DNA of 64,000 nt from Arachnopeziza araneosa (Eukaryota; Ascomycota; Leotiomycetes; Helotiales; Arachnopezizaceae): NCBI GenBank assembly GCA_003988855.1, contig QYAI01000093.1, positions 45,709-109,708 of the forward strand, written 5' to 3'. Every line of letters begins with the position of its first letter. Position 1 is the first letter of the stretch. Under the pieces are notes generated by a model. That model did no database searches. It saw only the letters and a list, made by a program, of their open reading frames with translations, and was not told where the DNA came from. Positions 1-9,858 of the stretch are shown in pieces. A program made the translations under genes and the position numbers.

Positions 1-1041
1 ATCGACAACTGCAACACGAAAATCCGCCTGACCAGGGTTGCTTTTGGCGAAGGTTAGCATACTATCAGCCTGCCATAATAGGAAGACCACCCGGTACAGA
101 TCCTCAGGAGCTAACGATGGATTTATTGGTTTCGGTAATGGTTTGTGACGTGGAATGACGGCAATTTGTTGGTAGATGGAGTAGTACGATCTATAAATGC
201 CGGGTTTGACTAAAGGTCCATAAGCAGCATGGTTTACTTGTTGCTCGGCGAAGATTTTCCCAAAAAGCCAAGTAAAGAGGTTGACTGACTCCGGAAGCGC
301 AGCAAGCCGCTTGAGAGAAGTTTCAGCACGCTTTTCAGGATCCCAATCCGGCGCTCGTAACACGACATAGCCTGTCCTTTTTAAATTGGCGTACACCGTG
401 TATCTGTCCAGGCTGACTTTCCCTACTTGGCTATCATCGCCAATTAGTAATGCGTACGCGGCTTGAAGACTCATTGGAGCCCCTTCATCTTCACTTTCTC
501 TCGTCTCTTTGGAATCGCACTCGTCATCAATAGCCTTTCCTCGGAACGAAGATCTTGACGGCCACCAAAGGTCCAAATTTCCTCTCTCAATCAAATATAG
601 AGCCTCTTCTGGCAGTAGCCATAAATCCGCAATCGGCTTGCCAGTCGCCATCTTTCCCATGCTTTTGAAATGTGGTCCTTTGCCCGATTCTAGAAGAACA
701 ACATGATCGTCATCCAAACCTTGCCGCCAATCTTCCCCAATAACTTCGTCCCTAGGAATGCCTTCAAGCCCATAGTAATATCCTCGATTGTGATTCTTCG
801 ATGGGTGTATTCGAGTGTATGCTAAAGCATCGTGCATAGCCTGCCTACTGGCTTGAAGTATGCCCTCTTGATGTTTGGTGCCATGGGGCTCGAAATCCTT
901 TTCCCCCCGCTTTGGGAGTTGACTCGATTTCGAAGTTAATGATGCGAGAAAGCGAAAATCTTGTGTTTCATCTGTTGGGTCATTGTCATTGTCTGCACTG
1001 TCTTGTCCCTGCCGGGATGTAGGAGTTGACTCGTCATCCAT
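1..1041 (-). CDS. SEN54: tRNA-splicing endonuclease subunit Sen54 (partial, C-terminus off the window)
   Basis: Structural subunit of the nuclear tRNA-splicing endonuclease, which cuts introns out of pre-tRNAs. The open frame starts at the ATG at 1041 (reads MDDESTPTSRQGQ) and runs 347 codons to the window edge without a stop or visible intron. The Sen54 N-terminal signature is clear around residues 125-160: a basic stretch, then LWLLPEEALYLIERGNLDLW. A second conserved block near residues 195-230 (MSLQAAYALLIG, then VYANLKRTGYVVLRAP) matches the winged-helix part that precedes the endonuclease-like fold. The first 60 residues are acidic and low complexity. It is divergent from RSC9 across 274 bp. 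The catalytic-fold C-terminus lies outside the window, so intactness cannot be judged. Confidence 0.88.
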   Translation of the reverse strand, partial: MDDESTPTSRQGQDSADNDNDPTDETQDFRFLASLTSKSSQLPKRGEKDFEPHGTKHQEGILQASRQAMHDALAYTRIHPSKNHNRGYYYGLEGIPRDEVIGEDWRQGLDDDHVVLLESGKGPHFKSMGKMATGKPIADLWLLPEEALYLIERGNLDLWWPSRSSFRGKAIDDECDSKETRESEDEGAPMSLQAAYALLIGDDSQVGKVSLDRYTVYANLKRTGYVVLRAPDWDPEKRAETSLKRLAALPESVNLFTWLFGKIFAEQQVNHAAYGPLVKPGIYRSYYSIYQQIAVIPRHKPLPKPINPSLAPEDLYRVVFLLWQADSMLTFAKSNPGQADFRVAVVD

Positions 1042-1315
1042 ATCTGTGAATTGGTAGTTGTTTGGTATTGGGAGTGAGCTTTTCAGTGACTCTTTCAGCC
1101 TTGCCTTGTCCTAAATTGATTCGACGCCTTGAGTTTATGTCACCGCCACAGACACCGCCACAAGGTCACTAACGCGGATGATCATCGGCTTGTCAGCTTT
1201 TTCAGGGATTATTTGGTATCATGGAAATTGAAGCAACGCGCTTGAACTCGCGACAAAGTCAACACTGTCAACCACCTTGAACCAGCGCATGGCTGCCGCA
1301 ACACCATAATCTACA
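1042..1315. promoter_or_regulatory. Shared divergent promoter SEN54 / RSC9
   Basis: The two start codons point away from each other across 274 bp, so this interval must hold both promoters. No strong TATA box is visible. Joint regulation is inferred from geometry only. Confidence 0.5.
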
Positions 1316-4113
1316 ATGGCACCAACTCGATCTGCTGCGGAGGCAGCGATTCAACGAACACCCGAATACAACGAATTCATTGCCAAGCTTGCGGTCTTCC
1401 ATCAAAAGAGAGGAACTAACTTCGATCCGGAACCAAAGATCGGCGCAAGACTCATTGACCTCTTGCATCTTTACAATGTCGTCGTACAACGTGGTGGATA
1501 TGATAAAGTGACCGATGTCAAGACATTGTGGTCAAAGATCGGAACCGACGAGCTCCATATGGACAAGAATAATCCGACTCTCGGCTTCAACCTCAAGACA
1601 GTATACTACAAGAACCTTGCGGCGTATGAGATTAGCACTATTCATGGCAGAGAGCCACCTCCGAAGCACATTCTCGAGGATCTTACAGCTAAGGGTGGCA
1701 ACTTACTCACACGGACAGTCGAGAATTACCAACCTCCTCGAACCAAAGAGTCAAATTCTGAAGCATCTGGCGATGATGGAACACCAACAAGAGATAGACT
1801 GGCAAGCGAGGAGACTCCAGGCTCTGGTGGACGGGCTAGGAGTGGTTTGCGAGATCGACCACCCGCAAGGGTCTTATTTCAGGACACGCAGAATTCATCG
1901 CAACCCCGCCTCAGTAGGAACGTGTCTGCAACATCCCATGCAACATCTCAACAAAATCAAATTCACCATCAACCCCAGCAACATCAGCACTCTCAGGCAC
2001 CCCGAGGCGCGTCCACGTCCTATAACCCCTCGAGTGGCATGGAAAACATGTCATCGGCCGTTACCAACTACGAACCGCGCTTGATCAGGCCGATGGAAGA
2101 CCTCCGCCCAGTTGTTACGCCAGGTAACAATGCAAATGAATTTGCTAGGCGTCAAAGAGTTCTTGCTATGGCAGGACAGCCTCCGCCAGCTAACCGGGGC
2201 ATCATTCTTCCAGGCACGGGCTTCGATGGTCCAAATATCTACGTTCGCTGCTTGCAAGCCTTGAAGTCCGGTATTCCTTCAGAACAAGACTATGCACTTC
2301 ACCATTTAGTCAAGATCTCCATGGAGAGAGGTGACAAATACAAGTTCGAGTCATTCGCTGGCCTTGCAGAAGCTTTGATCGAGAAGCTTCTCGAGGTAAG
2401 CTCACTATTCTACAAGGTTGATTGGCAGATCGATTATATGCCGGATGGCAGCGTGAGTCGAACAGATACGCTCAATGGCTTGTTTGGCACCCCGGATATC
2501 TTACAAAAGATTGCAACCCTTGAAAAGCTCGAATTCGATGATAACATCCAGACTGAAGAATTCCTCGATGCTATGCTTATGATTAATGAGGCTGGTCTCA
2601 CGCTACGCAATATGGTGATGCTTGAGGATAATGCTTGTTATGTCTCGGAAAATGCTGTGCTACGAGACTTTTTAAGCATTGCTCTGAACCTTCCCGAGCA
2701 TGACGTCCTTGTAGAATTGAAGCACTACGCTCTTGACATCGCGGAGCAGCTTACCAAATATATGCACTTCGAAGAGTCGGATCCATTGTACATCTCTTTG
2801 CTCGCGCATGTTTATTCTACGGATCGGGGTGCAATCCTGACCGCTTTGAGAGCAATTGGGAAAATCTCCATGAACCTCGAGGAGACCAACAACCTTAAAG
2901 GAATCCCACTTTCTGTCATTCAGAAGATCGTTGATTGGACCCTACTGAACGATGAAGATCTTGCTCACGCTTGTTTGGACTTCCTGTACCAGTATACCGC
3001 CGTGGTTGACAATGTTAACTTCCTGCTGGAGAACGTTGTTCTTGAGCCATTGGTCAATCAGCTCAGTCGGCTCCTTCAGCATAACGCAAAGACTTTGAAG
3101 ATAGACTACCCTGTTGGTACTGACTGCAGATTACCAGCGCCTGAGACCATTGCTCTACTACCGCAGGAACTCTATCATGAGCTTCTCAAGCTCGAGGAAC
3201 CCGAGCGTAGCTCTGTCTGGCTCCGGTCTCTCTTTGAAGAAGACCCGTTGGAATCTATTACTCAGATCGCTTTGTGGCAAGCATACCAACACTGCTTCAC
3301 ACCTGCCATCGTTGAGACCGGAATCCCCCTTCTACCAGCTGCCGAATTTATTAAGAATGTCAGTACGACATTTGCTGAAAAAGCTGCCGCTCAAGTACAA
3401 GGAGGAATTACGCAGAAGTTTATCATCAAAGGCATTAGATATAGAAGCACTCCAGTTGACCGAAATGGTGAGGAGTATAAGAAATGTTTATGGACAGGAC
3501 AGGATGGACATCAGTGCGGAAATTTCTTCATGGGTCCGGAGCAAATGTATAATCATATCGTCAAGGTTCATCTCGGTGGGGTTGAAAATGAGGATGGCAA
3601 ATTTCAGAACACGGGCGACGGCGCCTACACTTGTTCCTGGGATACTTGTCACCGATTCAAGGATGAACCTGTTAACAAGCTATCTCAAATCGCCAGTCAT
3701 GTCAAAGTCCACCTACCCCCTAAGTCCTCATCCAGTAAGGCTCCGGACCCTTCTGTATCGAAGAAACCTTCATACATTATCACTGCGCCAAGACTCTCGC
3801 TCACTTTTCATCCTACTGTTGTCGATGATCAGAACGAGGCTACTGGAATTCCACTAAGTGCTGTTCTGGTCCTTCGAAATCTGGCTCGGAACATTCCAAA
3901 GACAGAAGCTGAAGAGAATGCTACGAAGGAGGAGGGTGGCGTATCTTGGAATCAGCGACTGTTTGTACCTATCCAACGACATTTGTTCGAGGTTATGGTT
4001 GATAACCGCTCTTTAGTAAGGTCACCCCGTCTCCCTCTCTTCTAAGTATCAGACTAACACACTCGTAGGCTATCTACATGACCGATTTGATCAACGCAAT
4101 TAGGGACGCCTAA
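1316..4113 (+). CDS. RSC9: RSC chromatin-remodelling complex subunit Rsc9 (ARID protein)
   Basis: Subunit of the RSC/SWI-SNF-type nucleosome remodeller. Exons are 1316..4015 and 4069..4113. The intron at 4016..4068 has a gtaag donor, an actaac branch and a tag acceptor. Skipping it lets the frame end early at 4045, so the spliced protein (914 aa, ending in ...LINAIRDA) is preferred. Residues about 16-105 form an ARID/BRIGHT domain (EYNEFIAKLAVFHQKRG, LHLYNVVVQRGGYDKV). Residues 150-280 are Ser/Gln/His-rich linker. Residues about 300-700 are helical and armadillo-like. Two C2H2-like fingers follow at roughly 723-800 (CLWTGQDGHQC...HIVKVH and CSWDTC...HVKVH). The fingers plus ARID match filamentous-fungal Rsc9. 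Confidence 0.9.
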
Positions 4114-4591
4114 ACGGTTTTGATGGTAAGACTTCTTGAACACCTCTGCTAGTAAGGATCCCGAACGCTTTTGCTAGTACGGATTTCCGAATGCTCCCGG
4201 TAAGTAAGGTCTTATAAAGAGGATGGGATGGCGCACTGGATATTCTCTTGAAGCAATGCATTTGGCGTGATATGGAGGGAAAATGTGCGGCGTAAATGGT
4301 TGGCGTTCTCTGGCGCATTTGTGTACCATAGATACCATTGAGCTCAAGACAATAATACCATTGCATTGAAAGCATCCCTATCCCCATTTATCGTTTTGTC
4401 ACCGTTTCTTGTTTCTTTCTAGGCTAGAACGAAGCGGGTTTCTCGTGGAAAGAAGATATTCAATTTGTGCTATTGGTTTAATAGTTCAGCCGAATTTTGT
4501 TCGAGGCCTTAACATAATTGTTGTTAGGAAGTCAATACAGCGAGACAACAATACATGTAGAAGCTATCCAAGAAGACGTTTCTATTCAAGA
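4114..4591. other. Convergent 3' intergenic, RSC9 / RNA ligase
   Basis: This stretch holds the 3' ends of two genes that face each other. I see no coding region or repeat. Confidence 0.5.
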
Positions 4592-5725
4592 CTAGAGCAG
4601 TCCCGCCTTCTTGAAATACCAATACCTGGTGTTCGCTATAACTGCCGCCTTTAGCAGTGTTACATCAACCTCCGTTTCCTTAATGCTTGTCTTCTCTTCC
4701 GTCTCAATATCCTTCCACATCCACTTCATTATTTGTTTCACGCCGGCTTTATCCTTCTTGATCCCCATCTCACCAAGATAGTCCCACCCCTGTTCAAGCC
4801 TCATCTCCGTCACCGCCGCATCCGCAAACTCTCTCGCCTTGACTTTCCCGTCAGCCTGCCCTTTGAGTTCCGCCTCTTTCAGTTTATCAACGTTCGTGTG
4901 TACATGTAGCGGACCCTTGGTCTTCACCCAGAACCTCGCATCTTGTCCAAATGGGTGTTGTGCTTTCCAGACGATACCCTCACCAATGCCAGAAACACCG
5001 AATGATTTCGAGAATGGACATTCCTTCTCGACTTTAAGTGTCATATCTTGCATCTGTTTCTGACATTCCTTGCGAGCATGAACATCCAGATTTAGCGTCG
5101 TTCGGAAGATGCCTCCACGCGATATATTATAAATGCCCGCATCTTCAGCATGGATATCTTCATATCCCTCATCTGGGAGCCATTTTCCATTTATGCAGGC
5201 AGAGAGGATAACCAGGCACTTCTTCTTCAGGGAATTAAGTGCGACTTTCTTTTGAACACCAGGTCCAACCCATTCTCCGGCAATAATGATAGGGTTCTCC
5301 TTGTCAATCTTTGAGCCGGGGTTCAGTTCCAGATATCGCTGCACAAACTTATCTCGAAGAGAAAGAATCTCTCGCTTCCAAAGGAGAAGATATACTGCAC
5401 AACCATAGTTGTCATTCTGCATGCCTAGACTGAGCTGGTTGCGAGATTGAACTCGGAAGGTGTTGTTCGGGTAGACCACGAGATCTGCATGAGTGCCATG
5501 AAGTTTCACAGTCCCAGTAAGACGCAGTGTAGTTTTGTTCTCCGGGAGAGGTGCCTCAGCATCTAGAGAAAGAGATTTACGGACGAAATAATTGTATTCG
5601 TGGATTAACTCGTGGATATGCCCAGTGATTTTGGGGAAGAGTGTTGCTCGCTCCTTTGTTTCGGGCGGGTCGGTGATCTGGAGCCTGGAGATATCCAGCT
5701 CGTGGATTTCAGGAGTGTCGGTCAT
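4592..5725 (-). CDS. Putative ATP-dependent RNA ligase (Rnl2-like nucleotidyltransferase)
   Basis: Single-exon gene, 377 aa, ATG at 5725. The covalent nucleotidyltransferase motifs appear in order: motif I KLHGTHAD with the presumptive AMP-accepting Lys at residue 74; FRVQSRNQ near 90-97; motif III-like IIIAGEWVGPG at 147-156; motif IV GEGIVWK at 248-254; motif V WVKTKG at 266-271. This set and spacing fit the RNA_ligase (T4 Rnl2-like) family. It is clearly not the trifunctional fungal tRNA ligase Trl1, because no kinase or phosphodiesterase module is attached. The C-terminal 100 residues are Lys-rich and helical and could be the domain that recognises RNA. No targeting peptide is obvious. 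Substrate and pathway are unknown. It converges on RSC9. Confidence 0.8.
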   Translation of the reverse strand: MTDTPEIHELDISRLQITDPPETKERATLFPKITGHIHELIHEYNYFVRKSLSLDAEAPLPENKTTLRLTGTVKLHGTHADLVVYPNNTFRVQSRNQLSLGMQNDNYGCAVYLLLWKREILSLRDKFVQRYLELNPGSKIDKENPIIIAGEWVGPGVQKKVALNSLKKKCLVILSACINGKWLPDEGYEDIHAEDAGIYNISRGGIFRTTLNLDVHARKECQKQMQDMTLKVEKECPFSKSFGVSGIGEGIVWKAQHPFGQDARFWVKTKGPLHVHTNVDKLKEAELKGQADGKVKAREFADAAVTEMRLEQGWDYLGEMGIKKDKAGVKQIMKWMWKDIETEEKTSIKETEVDVTLLKAAVIANTRYWYFKKAGLL

Positions 5726-6432
5726 GGTTGAATAGCTTCCGGCGGTGAAGTGACCTAGTTATTATTATGTTTGACTTGAATAAACATGAGATGCAGATAC
5801 TAAGAATCTGACCAGGCTAACTCAAATCACAAATTTGGAAGAAGAAGGAGCGAAGGAGTTCTCAAGTATAATCTAGTGTTGAGCCTACTGGCCGTATGAG
5901 TCAGTCACTACTAATATTTGAGAATATCACATACTGCGGAGGGTTCCCAAAGGATGTGGCTGTGCTTGCTGACTTGATGCTACAACTATTTAAAGATTTT
6001 ATCAGAAGCAGAGATTTTTTTACTAAAGTTAATCCTTAATTAACAAGTCGTGAAAGTAAAAGAGGTAATAAAATGTACTGAGATTGAAGGTATGTTGAGG
6101 TTGAGAAGTGACTCATTTCGGCTGTGTCCCTTTTCAGCTTCCGGATATGAGGTCCAAAATTGGCTTACACAAGTGATTCTTTTCTAGATTTACATATGTA
6201 GGGATGAAATAGAGTCGTTGGTTCGATGGGAGTCTTAGAATAGAAATGCTCGGGCAACAGGAGCTAGTAGTGTATATAAATGAAATCGAACAAGTTGGAG
6301 GGTCGAGTATAAAACCCTCAAAATCAAAATTCCGAGAGTGCGAAATCTTAAATTCCAATATCTCAATATCTCGATCCCTGAACTCCTCAACTCCAAATCC
6401 TCGACTAAAACCTCACAAATTTCAAGTGCCTC
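5726..6432. other. Intergenic upstream of the RNA ligase
   Basis: AT-rich. A TGACTCA (Gcn4/CPC1-type) heptamer lies at 6109..6115. I see no gene. Confidence 0.4.
6109..6115 (+). promoter_or_regulatory. TGACTCA bZIP-type site
   Basis: Exact match to the Gcn4/CPC1 core in noncoding sequence, 384 bp upstream of the RNA ligase start. Function is inferred from the motif alone. Confidence 0.3.
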
Positions 6433-6714
6433 TTAACTCTCGGCAGGAAACCTCTTTCCCGTCCCAAGACACCTCCCACAGTCAACTCTATAGCTGCCAT
6501 TCCTCGCACATGACCCACAACTCCTCAAATCCGTTGAGATACCTGAGCCTTCACAGTTTAAACAGGGCCGGTTATGTCGATGCCCGTTACCGCTACATCG
6601 ACGACACGTAGATTCAACGAAGAGTGTCCCAGCCCCGGAGCAATAATCACAAGCCACGCGAGCAGTACCCGAGCCGCGACAGCTAGGGCAGAGATGCCAT
6701 TGGAGGAGGCCCAT
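6433..6714 (-). CDS. Small free-standing DnaJ-type zinc-finger (CXXCXGXG) protein
   Basis: A 93-aa single-exon frame, ATG at 6714. It is almost entirely six zinc-ribbon-like units: CPSCRGSG, CDYCSGAG, CRRCSGNG, CLNCEGSG, CGSCARNG (degenerate) and CGRCLGTG. DnaJ/Hsp40 proteins carry four such repeats binding two zinc ions between a J domain and a substrate-binding domain. Here there is neither J domain nor C-terminal domain, and there are six units. Twelve cysteines could bind three zincs. The regular 10-17 residue spacing cannot arise by chance, so this is very likely a real gene. A thiol or client-binding chaperone role is inferred only. No signal peptide or transmembrane segment is seen. 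Confidence 0.7.
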   Translation of the reverse strand: MGLLQWHLCPSCRGSGTARVACDYCSGAGTLFVESTCRRCSGNGHRHNRPCLNCEGSGISTDLRSCGSCARNGSYRVDCGRCLGTGKRFPAES

Positions 6715-8063
6715 GGTGATAGATAAGTTGATGAGAAAAGGTCAGGTTTCGGCGTGGTTGGTCGATGAGTTTATCGAGGAGAGACGAAGATTTTTAACGT
6801 ACTGTATCTATTTAGCTATTTTTGACGACTGGCATGTTTCTAAACTAGGAGGTATCGTGTTCTTACTCTGAGGCTTATCGACATATGTGATTCCCAACTG
6901 TTCGAAAGTATGGTATTTTGCGTTCTAGGTAGAGCCCTTAGAGCTGGAAGTAGTAGCCGCCCAGCTTCTTACTACCACAATGTATAGTAGCCACGACTTT
7001 AAGGAAAGAGAGACATCAAGGACCAGTCCAGACTCATATATACAAGATGTCCCAAGGACTGGTGGGGTTCACCATTACCAGCTGGTCCAAATGTTCCTGC
7101 ATTTAGCCTTGCCGCACGCATGCGACGATGCGTTTCGATGTGACCCACCAAATCAAAGTCAGGGACTTTATGGGGGTTGTCAGCATATCTTCGCACAAGG
7201 CAGTGCAAAAGTCAGAAGACGATGTTGCCTCGCACGTGGTCGCTTGACCAAGAAGCGCGGCTGCGGCTGTGTGGGAAGCAAGGCCTACCAATAGATATCA
7301 GATCCCTAAGAATGCAAAGGCATCGAGTTTGTGGGAGGGGTGGGGGTAGGGTTCCAAGTGTGAGGTTCGGTGATCGCATGACAGGTTGAGAAGGCCCAGA
7401 GAATCGTGACTCACTTGACGAAACCACACCCCCTTTCTCGTCTACAATCTCGGTGCGGAGTTTTCCGACATCACATTCTCAAAGGCAAAGCAGTCTACTA
7501 GCATCATTCACTTATCAACCACCTCGACTATCAAAGCGTTTGACTTTGACGCAGGCAGTCATCTTGTATGATGTCCATAATAATCTCCTCCAAAGCATGA
7601 GTTGGCCTGCAATCGATTATATAAATCAACTCAAATTGCCTGGAAATGAAGCGGAAACGAAGAGATTTCAACTGCTTTTTACGGATCAAAACAAGCTTAC
7701 AACATTGAAGTTTCAGAGGAACTGAGAGAGCGACTTCTCAAGAGAGATATAAGAATAGAAAGCTACTTTGCAGTGGTTGGCAAGAACTCTGATTAGCTCT
7801 GACTTAATTCTGGATTTCGACTTGGTATCTGAAACTCCTAACACCTTACGTATGGTACACATTTCAATCTTTGGTACTCAATATGCAATTGATTGCGCTC
7901 CTCCTTGGGGCCAGTTTTATCCGTTGGCTAGATCGTGGATACCACTGTCATCCAAGGTCGGTGTTGTCCCTTGATCTCTTACACTCCTCTCCTTTCTGAT
8001 GATTGCCGTTTCCCCTGCGATCTCAGTCATGTTGGTAGTATCTGATCATAAGGTATATGGATG
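6715..8063. other. Gene-poor interval, 1.3 kb
   Basis: I recognise no protein in any frame. Short open frames near 6980-7430 overlap on both strands and look like chance. It contains the G-quadruplex-forming run at 7333..7351. Confidence 0.45.
7333..7351 (+). other. Strong G-quadruplex motif
   Basis: Four G-tracts of 3, 4, 5 and 3 bases are separated by loops of 1, 1 and 2 bases (GGGAGGGGTGGGGGTAGGG), in noncoding DNA. Confidence 0.6.
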
Positions 8064-8735
8064 TCATCTTTCCACTCCAGTGCTCAAGTTAAACCCATCC
8101 AACTGCGAGTCCAACCACTTAGCCACCTCGCCAGCGTGTCTCTTCGTCCCCATAATACTCCGCGTCCCTGTCCTCGTTCCCGTACTCAATACACTCCCAG
8201 CGTCACTTGGCACTGCACTACTCACATTCAGACCCAACTCATGGCCATCTGAGTGCGCTGGTGGAGAAGATGGTGGACTTGTGTTTGCAGATAGAGCTTG
8301 CATATGCAGTGTATGGGAGTTTGAGTGTGAACTTGCGGCCGAAGGAGTCGTAGGCCCCAACGCAACGAATAAAAGTCCGCAACTTAATGCTTGAATCACC
8401 ATTATTCCGTGCGTGAACTGTATTGCGATTGAAGCCAATTCATTTTCGGCCACAGTGCTAGCGCTTGAGAGAGTGGCATCCGAGCCTCGCGGATGGTCCT
8501 TCGACGTTGTTTGAAGGTGTGTTGCGGATATTAGGGATGGGGTGCTGGACTGATAATTGTTCCATAGCGAGCACGCGAGAGTTGCTTGAGTTCGTAGTGT
8601 TGAGGCGGGAAGAGGGGAGGAACTCGAAAGAAGCTTGCCAGTGGGAGAGAGTAGTATTAGGGTGGGAATTTGGGTTGTCGTGTTTTGGGAGAGAAAAGTA
8701 GTGAGCCGCCTCGTGAGGAGCATTGCTTGAGACAT
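8064..8735 (-). CDS. Roadblock/LC7 protein, LAMTOR2/Ego-like
   Basis: A 223-aa single-exon frame, ATG at 8735; a second ATG at residue 5 (8723) aligns better with the family start. The N-terminal MLLTRRLTTFLSQN, then TLILLSPTGKLLS and ATLACSLWNNYQ, resembles human LAMTOR2 (p14), a subunit of the late-endosomal Ragulator that anchors Rag GTPases and TORC1. The second half of the fold follows at residues 95-135 (NELASIAIQFTHGIMVIQAL, then LLFVALGP). A Ser/Thr/Pro-rich insertion of about 65 residues separates this from the final helix (GEVAKWLDSQL). That makes it about 100 residues longer than the animal protein. The most likely role is a vacuolar EGO/Ragulator scaffold. Assignment rests on remote similarity. 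Confidence 0.55.
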   Translation of the reverse strand: MSQAMLLTRRLTTFLSQNTTTQIPTLILLSPTGKLLSSSSPLPASTLRTQATLACSLWNNYQSSTPSLISATHLQTTSKDHPRGSDATLSSASTVAENELASIAIQFTHGIMVIQALSCGLLFVALGPTTPSAASSHSNSHTLHMQALSANTSPPSSPPAHSDGHELGLNVSSAVPSDAGSVLSTGTRTGTRSIMGTKRHAGEVAKWLDSQLDGFNLSTGVER

Positions 8736-9858
8736 TGGTGAGAGGGCGGGTGATTGGTCGTAGATGCTGACGAACGGTCAGTTTGAAAGGCCTGGTAAGG
8801 CAGAATCCGCATGCTACACACTATGGCATCTAGGAGTGCCAGACCAAAGAATGAGGGAATTGAGACAGGACACAAACTGGCGTATTTGGCGAGATGGCGC
8901 GTGGGTGCGAGATATTTAAGGTTGACGAAGTCGACGTGATGATTTCGGTAAGCTGCTAAGGTTATCCACCGGACACTACTGTAGCATGTCAATTCCTCTT
9001 GTTTCTAAGAATTACCCGAGTGATAAGAATCCGTTGGGTCTTACTTCTGGACGGCCTGCTTTGTTACGAGATTTTGAAAAGACGGCGTGGTATTGCGCTA
9101 GTCCTCCACCTTCTTTCCGGACGGTCGGGCTTGCCATCTGAATCCTCGATATGATAGAGCTCCAGATTTAGCTGAAGATTCTTCACTCTAGCTACCAACG
9201 GGAGAGCTTCTAGTACGTGGAAGCGAAAGCACCACTCCGGTTTTGATACTGGAAGACAACTATTCTATTAGGACAATGCTCATTTTCGGGCTCTTCTATG
9301 TTTTGTGTGCAAAATTCACAATCGCGCTGTGTGAAAACGCGTTAAAAGCAGCCTTATTAGCATTCATATGCTATATTTGTGTTTTGTCGACAATTGCCGA
9401 CCACCAGAGTACAGACACCCGATACAGGACTAGGGTTCGGAGTCCTCTGATGCAAGTAGCTCTTCTAGCTACTCTCTTTAGCATTGCTCTGTTTTTCACA
9501 GTCACTCACCCTTCGCCAATTCGCGTCATTATAGGCGATACAATTTGGATTGTTCAGCTTTGGTAGGACTCGAGCTTAGCTTTCTTTACTGCCAGAGAGA
9601 CTCCTCGGTCCCCGCACGTCATAGACGAGGTGGGGCAATTTGGATTCATTCTCGAGATTCACATCCTCTCTTCTCTCTACTGCAGGAATTCCTGCTCTTC
9701 ACATGCACTCACTTCGAACACTACAGAGAACATCCAGACCAGCACTAATTCTTCGGAATATCGTGGATTCAGGTACGAGTTGCATTGCACCTTGAGTGTG
9801 GGGCAGGCGCCGATAGCTGACAGAACACACCCTAATAGAGAGGAAACCATACGCAACC
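8736..9858. other. Intergenic 1.1 kb, divergent roadblock gene / GLO1
   Basis: Holds promoters of both flanking genes. A 107-codon frame at 9243..9566 begins with TTG and has no recognisable features, so it was not called. Confidence 0.4.

Noticed and set aside
1515..2084. 189-codon frame inside RSC9
   Set aside because: Alternate frame of a clear ARID-protein exon.
9243..9566. 107-codon hydrophobic frame
   Set aside because: Starts with TTG; hydrophobicity reflects AT-rich DNA and there is no support from splice sites or family.
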